A stretch of 20,727 nucleotides of DNA from positions 1 through 20,727 of the forward strand of contig NZ_CAJMDQ010000045.1 of NCBI RefSeq assembly GCF_905212195.1, in the 5' to 3' direction. Below, piece by piece: positions 6,490 to 13,553 of this stretch. The DNA is from an uncultured Anaerotignum sp. (lineage in GTDB: Bacteria > Bacillota > Clostridia > Lachnospirales > Anaerotignaceae). Numbering within the stretch: the first letter of the stretch is position 1; every line of letters begins with the position of its first letter. Below the pieces are notes generated by a model, which did no database searches, was not told where the DNA came from, and saw nothing but the letters and a program-made list of their open reading frames with translations. The translations under genes and the position numbers were made by a program.

Positions 6490-6515
6490 GGGGAGCAGCT
6501 TCGGCTGTTCCCTTT
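6490..6515 (+). terminator. intrinsic terminator of the orphan transcript
   Basis: GGGGAGCAGC pairs with GCTGTTCCC across a TTCG tetraloop, followed by TTTTCCTTTTT. The T-tract is on the plus strand, so it serves the transcript from the consensus promoter at 6223-6251. Confidence 0.8.
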
Positions 6516-6531
6516 TCCTTTTTCCGGCGTT

Positions 6532-6566
6532 AAAAAAGCGGCATCCCTCACGCAAGAGGAATGCCG
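6532..6566 (-). terminator. intrinsic terminator of the SLH-protein gene
   Basis: On the minus strand CGGCATtCCTC pairs with GAGGgATGCCG, followed by CTTTTTT. It lies directly after the stop codon at 6582. Confidence 0.9.
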
Positions 6567-6581
6567 TTTCTTGATTACTTC

Positions 6582-9293
6582 TTAAAATTCTTCTACCAGA
6601 CCGTCACTGTTGAATTCCAGTGTAACGCTCTTGCCTTCTTTCTTTTCAAATTCTTTTTCGTCATCCACGCCGCAGTTCTTCAGCAGTGTGGTCTTGGAAA
6701 CGGTGTTAAATACCCAAGATCTGGTGTCGGTTTCAATGGTTACGCTGCCGTTGTCATATTCTACAAATTCGCCTTTTGCAGATTTTACTGTAGCATTGAT
6801 GCGTTCCACTTTATCCTTATCGCTGATGGTCGCTTCTACATAAACTTCGACATCATCGTCTTTCAGCATTCTTTCAAACATATCCTTGCTGCTGTAAGCA
6901 AAGCTGCTGCTGGTGATATATGTCTTGGAATCCCAGCTGTAGGATTTGCCGTCGATTTCGATCTTGCTGCCATCAACAGAAGCTGTGCCTTTCACGCGTT
7001 TTGTACCGCTGTTGTAGCTGCTGTCGGTTACGATAATCTTGGAGATTTCACCGTCGTTGTTGAATTCCAGTTCTACGGAAGAACCACGATAGCCGGTTGT
7101 TTCCAGATCTTCTGCATCGTAATCGTCACTGTCTGTTTTAGGATTGCTAATGGCATAGAGCTTGAACTGGGAACCGTCAGAAGTTTCCAGTGTGAATTCT
7201 TTTTTGCCTTTGTCATATTCAACCAGTTTGCCTTCTGCTGCTGTCAGTCTGGCGTCGATTCTTGTGATTTCATTGTTTGCATTGGCTCTTACTTCTGCAT
7301 ACAGAGTCACATCATCACAATTTGCCATACGGGTCAGCACTGTCAAAGAGCTGGTCTGGGCACCGCCGATGACCAGAGGATATTTTTTCATCGATCCATC
7401 TGCATCCTCGCCATACAGATTTTCATTATCTGTATCTTCATCTTTAGGGTCGACATTGTACTTATTCAGAAGTGTATATTCTGTGGAAGAAGTCTTGAAT
7501 TTCAGCTTGCCGTCCTTGATATATTCCACAGTACCTTTCTTTTCAGTAGCTTCTGCTTCGCCAAACGCATTCTCTCTTTCGTTATCTTTTACCATATAAA
7601 TTGCTGTGATCTTGCCGGATTTATCGAAATTCATGCGGGCATACATGGTGTCGTAATCGTCTTTATCATCGTCGCCATCATAGAAAGACTCTGCACCTTT
7701 GAAGGAAACTTCATTCCATTTTGTAGCGCCTTTTTCCCAGATATAGTAAGTGATGTCACTGGTGGAGCCAAATTCATAAGTGGTGGATGTGCCGCCTCTG
7801 GAAACAATGATACGGTCTTTATTGAAGCCTTTCACTGTGTAAGTGGAAGATGCTGTATTATCTGTGAATTTATCTTCTGTCATGATGACTTTGGTAGCTT
7901 TGCCCTTGCTGTTTACGGTTACTTTTACATAAACAGTGCCGCTTTCTGCCATCTCTTCCAGTTTTTTCGCTGTGGATTTTTCATCACCAATGTAGAATTC
8001 ACAATCGGAAGCAAAGTCTACAGTCTTTCTTGCGTTGCTGCCGGAAGCTTTGTAGTATACGGTGGTGCTGGTGAAGTCTGTTACTTCCCCTGTCTGGGTG
8101 TATTCATCTTTTACTGTTACATAAACAGCCTTTGCATACAGTACATCCTGACGTTCGCCGTCTACTTTTTCATTCTTTGTTTCTGTATTCAGGCCAGCAT
8201 ATACATACTTGTCGGAGTTATCATCGATAACATCCTTGATAGCACTTTCTGTGGTCTTTTTGCCATCCAGATAGTAAACGCAGTCTGTATCGATTTTATA
8301 TTTTGTGGTTTCACCTGTGTTTTCGCTTTCCAGATTCAGATAGCCGTCTTTCAGGGAATAGATGTAGCCAACAGCGTCATATTTTTCCTGTGCGGATGCT
8401 TCTTCGTCCAGCAGGTAAATCTTTGTGATAACCAGACCATCAAATACCAGACTGACTCTGTCACCTTTGGTCAGGCTGCTGATGGGCATTTCTCTGCTGC
8501 CGTCTTTGTTGTAAATGCTGATATTGTCATCGGAAATGGACAGTTTGTTCCGTTCGCCGTTGTCCATCTTCACGTCGATGTCGTAGTAATTGCCGTCATG
8601 GTTGACAATTTCTGTGATTTCACCGGTATTTGCCAGTTCGTTTGTCAGCAGGTCATAAGTCTTGTTCATGATAACTGCCATTTCTGCACGGGTGATGTTT
8701 GCAGTAGGATTGAAATTGCCGTTATCATCACCGGAAACAATGCCCAGTCTGGTCAGCAGATCCACATAAGGCATCGCTTCGTCGGAAATACGCCAGGAGT
8801 CGTTGTAGTTGACGCCAGTACCAGCGTAAATGTCATATTTTTCAGACAGTGCACGGCCAAACATCACAGCCACATCCTGACGGGTTGCAGGATTGGAAAC
8901 GCCGTTTGTAGTGAACTTGGGCAAATCAGCTGCCATCAAAATCTGTGCAGACAGACCATAAGCCACTGTGGACTGGCTCCATGTAGGGATTTTGTATGTA
9001 TTGAGCACAGTCTGATAAATGGACAAGGTATTTGTTGCGCTTGCCTTCAGATTGCCTGTTTTGTCCATGAGGTTGTAAATCATCACCATGGCTTCGCTGT
9101 AGGTAACGTTATTTTTCGCACGGAAAGTGCCGTCTTCATAGCCGTTGATAAGACCTTTGTCGGATACAGCCTGGATGGTGGAAGATGCCCAGGACACTTC
9201 ATTAATATCACTAAATGTGGCAGCGGATACTGTCACAGGCAGACTGCCTGCTACCAGAACAGCAGCCAATGCCATTGCCATTTTGCGTTTCAT
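6582..9293 (-). CDS. secreted SLH-domain surface protein
   Basis: A 903-residue exported protein. It has a signal peptide (1-24, MKRKMAMALAAVLVAGSLPV with cleavage near VSA-A). Three S-layer homology repeats follow in about 25-220: FSDINEVSWASSTIQAVSDK, the TRQDVAVMFGRAL block and the NITRAEMAVIMNKTYDLL block. SLH domains hold proteins on secondary cell-wall polymers. The remaining 680 residues are acidic, rich in Asp, Thr, Ser and Lys, and made of degenerate units of the type G-x-V-x-Y-x-x-G-x-(I/L)-x-(I/L/F)-E-(S/T). Examples are GYIYSLKDGYLNLES, GTVEYIKDGKLKFKT, GKLVEYDKGKKEFTLET and GEFVEYDNGSVTIET. No enzyme motif is visible, so it may be an S-layer or major surface protein. The start at 9293 is chosen because AAAGGAGGT precedes it and a signal peptide follows. 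The gene stands alone between terminators. Confidence 0.9.
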   Translation of the reverse strand: MKRKMAMALAAVLVAGSLPVTVSAATFSDINEVSWASSTIQAVSDKGLINGYEDGTFRAKNNVTYSEAMVMIYNLMDKTGNLKASATNTLSIYQTVLNTYKIPTWSQSTVAYGLSAQILMAADLPKFTTNGVSNPATRQDVAVMFGRALSEKYDIYAGTGVNYNDSWRISDEAMPYVDLLTRLGIVSGDDNGNFNPTANITRAEMAVIMNKTYDLLTNELANTGEITEIVNHDGNYYDIDVKMDNGERNKLSISDDNISIYNKDGSREMPISSLTKGDRVSLVFDGLVITKIYLLDEEASAQEKYDAVGYIYSLKDGYLNLESENTGETTKYKIDTDCVYYLDGKKTTESAIKDVIDDNSDKYVYAGLNTETKNEKVDGERQDVLYAKAVYVTVKDEYTQTGEVTDFTSTTVYYKASGSNARKTVDFASDCEFYIGDEKSTAKKLEEMAESGTVYVKVTVNSKGKATKVIMTEDKFTDNTASSTYTVKGFNKDRIIVSRGGTSTTYEFGSTSDITYYIWEKGATKWNEVSFKGAESFYDGDDDKDDYDTMYARMNFDKSGKITAIYMVKDNERENAFGEAEATEKKGTVEYIKDGKLKFKTSSTEYTLLNKYNVDPKDEDTDNENLYGEDADGSMKKYPLVIGGAQTSSLTVLTRMANCDDVTLYAEVRANANNEITRIDARLTAAEGKLVEYDKGKKEFTLETSDGSQFKLYAISNPKTDSDDYDAEDLETTGYRGSSVELEFNNDGEISKIIVTDSSYNSGTKRVKGTASVDGSKIEIDGKSYSWDSKTYITSSSFAYSSKDMFERMLKDDDVEVYVEATISDKDKVERINATVKSAKGEFVEYDNGSVTIETDTRSWVFNTVSKTTLLKNCGVDDEKEFEKKEGKSVTLEFNSDGLVEEF

Positions 9294-9451
9294 GTTGTAT
9301 GTACCTCCTTTGGGATTGTATATTTTGTCAAAAAAATGATATTCCAATGGTATCTTATGGTTTAGTTTACCATATTTTCCGGTGGTTGCATAGACCCGCT
9401 TCTTTAAGATTTCATTGCAATTTCTGGAAATACGCCCTGTTGTATCATACG

Positions 9452-9480
9452 AAAAAAGGGGGCTGGAAGTTCCCCCTTTT
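9452..9480 (-). terminator. intrinsic terminator after the spore lipoprotein gene
   Basis: On the minus strand AAAAGGGGG pairs with CCCCCTTTTTT around an 8-9-base loop. The plus strand also ends in TTTT, so it may work both ways. Confidence 0.8.
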
Positions 9481-9481
9481 C

Positions 9482-9829
9482 CTATGCCCCTTCCTCTGCT
9501 GTCTGCTCCATACGGTCTACAATGGCTTCGTTTGCCGTCACAGAAACCATCTGCAAATGCTTGTCAGCACCTCTGGCGGCCGTTTCCGCCTCCTGCATGA
9601 GCCGCCCCAAAGCCGTGCCTTTCTCTTCCGTGCGAAGCCCAATGATGGCCGTATGCCCTGCCACCACCACAGCACTGTCCGTGACACCGGGAACTTCCAT
9701 CAATGCTTTTTGTATCTGCTGGGCACGTTCTTTGGGATTTTCCGTCACTGCCGCCAGACTGGTGGCTGTCTGCTGCCCCGCACAGCCGCAAAGGAGGAAA
9801 AGAAGCAGAAAAACAACATATTTTTTCAA
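9482..9829 (-). CDS. sporulation lipoprotein of the YhcN/YlaJ family
   Basis: A 115-residue lipoprotein. The signal peptide MKKYVVFLLLFLLCGCAG carries a lipobox ending at C16. The mature part has the YhcN/YlaJ pattern: KERAQQIQKALMEVPGVTDSAVVVAGHTAIIGL, then a helix and KHLQMVSVTANEAIVDRM. Family members sit in the forespore membrane and affect germination or outgrowth. The start is a TTG at 9829 because GGGGGTGG lies 4-5 bases before it; an in-frame ATG is not needed. CATGATA (minus strand, about 9858-9852) resembles the -10 box of the forespore sigma factors F/G. The matching -35 box is not convincing, so that assignment is weak. A terminator follows directly. Confidence 0.82.
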   Translation of the reverse strand: MKKYVVFLLLFLLCGCAGQQTATSLAAVTENPKERAQQIQKALMEVPGVTDSAVVVAGHTAIIGLRTEEKGTALGRLMQEAETAARGADKHLQMVSVTANEAIVDRMEQTAEEGA

Positions 9830-9915
9830 ATTTCCACCCCCATTTCTCTTTTATCATGCCCCGGAAAACTGCTTTCTCGCCATGGAAAATCCAGCTGTTT
9901 TTTCCGCAAAAAAAC

Positions 9916-9944
9916 TGTATACCGCCGCGCTTTTGTGCTACAAT
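9916..9944 (+). promoter_or_regulatory. possible promoter of the 56-residue membrane protein
   Basis: -35 TGTATA (weak), 17-base spacer, -10 TACAAT. The inverted repeat GTTTTTT-ccgca-AAAAAAC (9897-9915) abuts the -35 box. That layout is like the macro-domain promoter at 2232-2260. Confidence 0.5.
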
Positions 9945-9982
9945 AAAGAAAAAAGCCAATACATCCGCAAGGAGGGATTTTT

Positions 9983-10153
9983 ATGGAAAGAGAACGCAGA
10001 AGACATTATCGTGTAGCCATGCGTCAGCTGGAAGAAACACCGGCAGAAGGCATGTATGTAACCAGAGAAGAAGCCAGAGGATATGCTATCCTCACCGCAG
10101 CCCTTGGCGCTCTGCTGTTTCTGATGATCCTGTTCAAAGGCAGAAAAAAATGA
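9983..10153 (+). CDS. 56-residue single-pass membrane protein, unknown
   Basis: This short ORF begins at an ATG 6-7 bases after AAGGAGGG and ends TGA at 10151-10153. The protein starts MERERRRHYRVAMRQLEETP, giving a strongly basic N-terminus. It has a middle segment GMYVTREEARGYAI, one hydrophobic helix (about 34-51, AILTAALGALLFLMILF) and a basic tail KGRKK. It has its own promoter candidate and a terminator 8 bases after the stop, so it is a complete transcription unit. I do not recognise a family. The Shine-Dalgarno, clean codon use and tight terminator make it likely to be real. It could be a small membrane regulator. Confidence 0.7.
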   Translation: MERERRRHYRVAMRQLEETPAEGMYVTREEARGYAILTAALGALLFLMILFKGRKK

Positions 10154-10160
10154 ACCCCAT

Positions 10161-10191
10161 GCCCTTTTGACTTTGTCAAAGGGGCTTTTTT
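10161..10191 (+). terminator. intrinsic terminator after the small membrane protein
   Basis: GCCCTTTTGAC pairs with GTCAAAGGGGC (one G-U), followed by TTTTTT. Confidence 0.9.
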
Positions 10192-10212
10192 CCGCTCAAA
10201 GCAAGGTATTCC

Positions 10213-10241
10213 TTGCCATTTTCACCGCTTTTGGCTATAAT
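10213..10241 (+). promoter_or_regulatory. sigma-A promoter of ychF
   Basis: -35 TTGCCA, 17-base spacer, -10 TATAAT. It is 45 bases upstream of the ychF start codon. Confidence 0.85.
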
Positions 10242-10285
10242 GTTTAACAGTGAACACGCAAACCGTTTGGAAAGGAAGAAATGAA

Positions 10286-11383
10286 ATGAAACTGGGTATC
10301 GTAGGTCTGCCCAACGTGGGCAAAAGCACCTTATTCAACTCTATGACTCTGGGGAAAGCAGAAGCGGCAAACTATCCCTTCTGTACCATCGACCCCAACG
10401 TGGGCATCGTAACTGTGCCTGACGAAAGACTGACAAAACTGACAGAAATGTATAACTCCGCAAAAACCACACCTGCTGTCATCGAATTCGTTGACATTGC
10501 CGGTCTGGTGCGTGGTGCCAGCAAAGGCGAAGGTCTGGGCAACAAATTCCTGTCCCACATCCGTGAAGTAGACGCCATTGTACACGTGGTACGCTGCTTC
10601 GAAGATACCAACGTGGTACATGTGGACGGCTCCATCGACCCCATCCGCGACATCGAAACCATCAATCTGGAACTGGTATTCTCCGATCTGGAAATTCTGG
10701 AACGCCGTATTGCAAAAACAGGCAAAATGGCAAAAGCAGACAAGTCCCTCCAGAAAGAAGTGGACGTGCTCCAGAAACTGAAAGACGCACTGGAACAGGG
10801 CATTTCCGCTCGTGCGGTGGAATTTGACACACCGGAAGAAAAAGCTTTCGTGGACAGCCTGACACTGCTGACCGCAAAACCTGTGCTGTACGCTGCAAAC
10901 GTAGCCGAAGACGATCTGGCTGACGACGGCGCAAGCAATGAATTTGTACAGCGTGTAAGAGAATACGCAGCCAAAGAAGGCAGCGAAGTATTCGTATTAT
11001 GCGCAAAAATCGAAGAAGAAATCTCTGATCTGGACGAAGCAGACAAAAAAGAATTTCTGGCAGATCTGGGCGTAGACGGCAGCGGTCTGGACCGTCTGAT
11101 TGCAGCCAGCTATAAACTGCTGGGGCTCATCAGCTACCTGACAGCAGGCCCTCAGGAAAGCCGTGCATGGACAATCACAAAAGGCACCAAAGCACCTCAG
11201 GCTGCTGGTAAAATCCATAGTGACTTCGAACGTGGCTTCATCCGTGCGGAAGTTGTGGCTTATGACGACCTGATGCGTCTGGGCTCTTACAATGCCGCAA
11301 AAGAACAGGGTCTGGTTCGCTCCGAAGGCAAAGAATATGTTGTCAAAGACGGCGACGTGGTTCTGTTCCGCTTCAATGTGTGA
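10286..11383 (+). CDS. ychF: redox-responsive ATPase YchF (OLA1 family)
   Basis: A 365-residue member of the Obg-related universal P-loop ATPases, at the usual family length. G1 is GLPNVGKST (7-15) and G3 is DIAGL (70-74). The position of the NKxD motif holds NVAE (205-208), which in this family goes with ATP rather than GTP preference. A coiled-coil insertion lies at about 130-180. The C-terminal TGS domain (about 280-364) ends GDVVLFRFNV. YchF/OLA1 binds ribosomes and takes part in stress and oxidative-stress control. The ATG at 10286 is chosen because AAAGGAAG lies 7-8 bases before it and the P-loop strand MKLGIVGLPN follows at once. Further upstream codons lie close to the promoter. It is a single-gene unit with its own promoter and terminator. 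Confidence 0.97.
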   Translation: MKLGIVGLPNVGKSTLFNSMTLGKAEAANYPFCTIDPNVGIVTVPDERLTKLTEMYNSAKTTPAVIEFVDIAGLVRGASKGEGLGNKFLSHIREVDAIVHVVRCFEDTNVVHVDGSIDPIRDIETINLELVFSDLEILERRIAKTGKMAKADKSLQKEVDVLQKLKDALEQGISARAVEFDTPEEKAFVDSLTLLTAKPVLYAANVAEDDLADDGASNEFVQRVREYAAKEGSEVFVLCAKIEEEISDLDEADKKEFLADLGVDGSGLDRLIAASYKLLGLISYLTAGPQESRAWTITKGTKAPQAAGKIHSDFERGFIRAEVVAYDDLMRLGSYNAAKEQGLVRSEGKEYVVKDGDVVLFRFNV

Positions 11384-11402
11384 TTTGAATTAGAACGTAA
11401 GA

Positions 11403-11435
11403 AAGGCGTATTTCCAAAGGAAATACGCCTTTTTA
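11403..11435 (+). terminator. intrinsic terminator after ychF
   Basis: GGCGTATTTCC pairs perfectly with GGAAATACGCC, followed by TTTTT. Confidence 0.95.
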
Positions 11436-11450
11436 TGTTGTCATTATTCA

Positions 11451-11479
11451 TTGCAGAACATACCGTTTTTTGCTAAAAT
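11451..11479 (+). promoter_or_regulatory. promoter of the holin-like toxin
   Basis: -35 TTGCAG, 17-base spacer, -10 TAAAAT. It gives a leader of about 50 nt before the toxin start. The -10 box is the same as that of the antisense RNA promoter. Confidence 0.7.
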
Positions 11480-11535
11480 ATCCCTATGGATTGCTGCTTG
11501 GCGGTTTGTCACTCTCTGTCAAAGGGGGTGATGCT

Positions 11536-11610
11536 ATGTATGTTACATATTCCGACTTGATTCAAATCGGATTGCTCGTAGCCATTGTCGCCCTATTTCG
11601 GGACCGATAA
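11536..11610 (+). CDS. holin-like type I toxin peptide (24 residues)
   Basis: The peptide is MYVTYSDLIQIGLLVAIVAL followed by FRDR, 24 residues in all. It matches the pattern of the short putative holin-like toxins (Hol-Tox): a polar start, a (T/S)Y(S/E)xLIQIGL motif, one membrane helix and a short charged tail. It is shorter than the family's usual 28-40 residues. Such peptides insert in the membrane and are toxic when not held down by an antisense RNA. The Shine-Dalgarno GGGGGTGATG is very strong, typical of these genes. A convergent antisense RNA with its own promoter covers the 3' end. Function is inferred from family pattern and layout. Confidence 0.75.
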   Translation: MYVTYSDLIQIGLLVAIVALFRDR

Positions 11611-11698
11611 AAAACTGACCGCCTAACCTGCAAGTTAGACGGTCACAAACCTATTTTCAGGACAGACCGCCTCGGGAAAAGCGGCAATCCTTTTTCTT
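11609..11698 (-). ncRNA. antisense RNA antitoxin candidate
   Basis: A minus-strand promoter (11705-11733) would start an RNA of about 90 nt. It ends at GACCGTCTAAC-ttgcag-GTTAGGCGGTC with a T-run at 11614-11609. It overlaps the toxin stop codon and 3' UTR in the convergent layout of TxpA/RatA-type systems. The same helix lies in the toxin mRNA, so both RNAs offer complementary stem-loops for kissing. Confidence 0.65.
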
Positions 11699-11704
11699 AT
11701 GGTT

Positions 11705-11733
11705 ATTTTATCACGATTCTATTCATTCCGCAA
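11705..11733 (-). promoter_or_regulatory. promoter of the antisense RNA
   Basis: On the minus strand: -35 TTGCGG, 17-base spacer, -10 TAAAAT. It sits between the end of the anti-sigma gene (11746) and the toxin locus. Confidence 0.6.
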
Positions 11734-11745
11734 GATTTCTTTTCC

Positions 11746-12885
11746 TTACAACCCCGGTACCCGCAGCTGGTAATCTGTCACATAAATTCCTTCCACATCT
11801 TCATTTTCCAGCAGTTTTCTCATTTCTGCCGGTGTGCCGTAATACAGGAATCCATAGGTTTTTACACCGTTTTCCGTTACATATTCCTGCACCATCTGAC
11901 AAGTGCTGCCATGGTTGTTAGACTGATTTAACCTTGCGTAAAAATCTGCATGGTCGATACTGTACTGGAGCAGGGCAAGGAAATGCTTCTCCCACGCCTC
12001 TGCCAGAGGCACATCCTCATGCATGGACAATTCATAAAAAGGATAGGCTTCATCCACGTTATCGAAAACATACCCACTGTCACTGGCATCAAATCCCATC
12101 AAAGGAAAAAGCTGCTGATCCTCTGGAGAAATCCGTACACCGACCCAGCCCAGATACCCCTCCTGCTGTGCCGCGAAGTTCTCCAGTTCTTCCATGGTCC
12201 AGTCTTTCCCCAAAGAAACATAGGCTTCCATTTGCATATATTCCGGCAAGTCTGCCAATGCCGCTTTTGCCTCCGCAGATGGCGTAATGACACTGTGCTC
12301 TCCATCCACATCCACAAAAGGCTTAGTTCCTCTGGAAAAAACATTCATACTGCTATACTTGTACGCATTGTGATTGAGTTCGATTTTTCCTCTGGTTGCC
12401 GTACCATTCAGCCAAGTATATTCCCCTGTAAACCAATCTCGCTGCTGTACCTGCAAGTCGTATTTGCCCCATCCCTGTTCCGTAGGAAGAACAGATTCCA
12501 TCTGCACTTCCGGCATGGTCAATTCTGTCAAAACCGCCATGTGGCAGTCTATATCATAAGCAAACTGCTGAAAATCCCGTTCCGTGGGATCATACCAAAT
12601 AATCTTACTAATGACAGGCTGAAACGCCGTCAGCGCTCCCATGACCACGCAGGCAATGACCACCGCAATGGCAATGATGCGCCGTCCCCGTTTTTTCATG
12701 GAGCGGTCGATCTTTTGCAGTTCCTCCTGCTGGCCAGCCAAATCTTCTCCTTCCATGTCCACATCCTGTTCCAGTAGATATTCCGTCAGGGCATTGTATT
12801 TTTCCAGTTCCGCCTCCACCTGTTTTCTCTCTTCCGGCGTTGCGGTCTGATTTTTGTATTTCTCCAAAAGTTCCCGAAATGTCAT
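11746..12885 (-). CDS. membrane anti-sigma factor, sigma-regulator family
   Basis: A 379-residue protein. The cytoplasmic N-terminus (1-66) contains RELLEKYKNQTATPEERKQV and looks like a zinc-less anti-sigma helical domain. One transmembrane helix follows (about 69-88), then an extracytoplasmic sensor domain of about 290 residues ending TYGFLYYGTPAEMRKLLE. This layout fits the Sigma_reg_N/Sigma_reg_C anti-sigma family. Its start codon overlaps the stop of the sigma-factor gene by 4 bases (ATGA), so translation is coupled. It would hold the sigma factor at the membrane until an envelope signal releases it. The signal is unknown. No own terminator was seen; transcripts may run to the antisense RNA terminator at 11609. 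Confidence 0.87.
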   Translation of the reverse strand: MTFRELLEKYKNQTATPEERKQVEAELEKYNALTEYLLEQDVDMEGEDLAGQQEELQKIDRSMKKRGRRIIAIAVVIACVVMGALTAFQPVISKIIWYDPTERDFQQFAYDIDCHMAVLTELTMPEVQMESVLPTEQGWGKYDLQVQQRDWFTGEYTWLNGTATRGKIELNHNAYKYSSMNVFSRGTKPFVDVDGEHSVITPSAEAKAALADLPEYMQMEAYVSLGKDWTMEELENFAAQQEGYLGWVGVRISPEDQQLFPLMGFDASDSGYVFDNVDEAYPFYELSMHEDVPLAEAWEKHFLALLQYSIDHADFYARLNQSNNHGSTCQMVQEYVTENGVKTYGFLYYGTPAEMRKLLENEDVEGIYVTDYQLRVPGL

Positions 12886-13367
12886 GGCTTTTCACCTCCT
12901 AATTTCTGTTTCAGTCTGGCTCTGGCACGAAACAGTGCCGTTTTCACAGCCGTTTCCGAAATGCCTCTGAGTCCTGCCATCTGCCTGATGGACAGTCCCC
13001 CGAAATAATGCCAGATCAAAAGCTCCCGGTCTGCCGGAGAAAGGCGGTTCATAGCCGTATAAAGCCGCCGGTTTTCCTCTTTTTGCAGCACACCGGAAAG
13101 GGCATCCTCGGGCACAGGGATTTCCGCGGGCATTTCTCCCCCCTGCCGCTTCTGTTTCCGCAGCGTATCCAGCCAGAGATTCCTGCATACCCGCAAGAGC
13201 CACCAGAAAAACCCTTCCGGGCAGCCCTCCACCGTCAGGAAAGCCTTCTCAAAGCCCTCACTGACAATGTCCTCTGCCGTTTCCCTGTCCCGGCACAAAG
13301 AGAGGACATACAGATACGCTTTCTGGTGATATTTTTCGTACAATTCCCGCAATACGTCAGATTCCAT
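12882..13367 (-). CDS. ECF-family RNA polymerase sigma factor
   Basis: A 161-residue ECF sigma factor containing only regions 2 and 4. Region 2 spans about 5-72, with ETAEDIVSEGFEKAF (region 2.2) and FFWWLLRVCRNLWLDTLRK (2.3-2.4). Region 4 spans about 100-156, with LSPADRELLIWHYFGGLSIRQMA and the helix-turn-helix GISETAVKTALFRARARL. AAGGAGGGGG lies just before the start. It directs polymerase to TGxAAC/CGT-type promoters, and one such sequence lies upstream at 13398-13425, implying positive autoregulation. The partner anti-sigma gene overlaps its 3' end. Confidence 0.95.
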   Translation of the reverse strand: MESDVLRELYEKYHQKAYLYVLSLCRDRETAEDIVSEGFEKAFLTVEGCPEGFFWWLLRVCRNLWLDTLRKQKRQGGEMPAEIPVPEDALSGVLQKEENRRLYTAMNRLSPADRELLIWHYFGGLSIRQMAGLRGISETAVKTALFRARARLKQKLGGEKP

Positions 13368-13397
13368 AGCCCCCTCCTTTCCTGCCCTTTTACTTTA

Positions 13398-13425
13398 TAA
13401 ACGATTTCACTGCCAAAAGGTTACA
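13398..13425 (-). promoter_or_regulatory. ECF-type promoter upstream of its own sigma gene
   Basis: On the minus strand: TGTAAC, 16-base spacer, CGTTTA. This is close to the TGAAAC-N16-CGTA pattern of Bacillus ECF sigma factors. It lies about 30 bases upstream of the sigma-factor start codon. A separate TATACT (13441-13436) further up could be a vegetative -10 box, but it lacks a good -35. Confidence 0.65.
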
Positions 13426-13553
13426 TCTTTTTTTCAGTATACCAAAACAGGCGGATTTTGTACGATTTTTTCTGGGAAAAACCATGCCCACGGATTTTCT
13501 TTTCTGTCCGTCTGTGGTATACTTTTGTCAGAATTGAAAGGAGGCAAATACTT

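Larger units (their letters stand above)
6258..6515 (+). ncRNA. candidate small RNA of unknown family
   Basis: The predicted transcript starts at about 6258. It can fold AGGCG...CGCCT (about 6296-6314) and CAGC...GCTG followed by seven T (about 6332-6352), a possible early terminator giving a product of about 95 nt. Further on are GCCGC-ttt-GCGGC (about 6403-6415), a 20-bp perfect palindrome at 6467-6486, and a strong terminator GGGGAGCAGC-ttcg-GCTGTTCCC with TTTT (about 6490-6515). I looked for 6S, SRP, tmRNA, T-box and common riboswitch signatures and saw none. A leaderless 38-codon frame starts at 6254, but it has no Shine-Dalgarno. Confidence 0.5.

Noticed and set aside
6561..9365. Very long open frame (934 codons) on the plus strand opposite the SLH gene
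   Set aside because: It is an antisense shadow. The minus-strand product has a signal peptide, SLH domains and a ribosome site, while this frame is rich in Cys, Phe and Ile with no recognisable domain.
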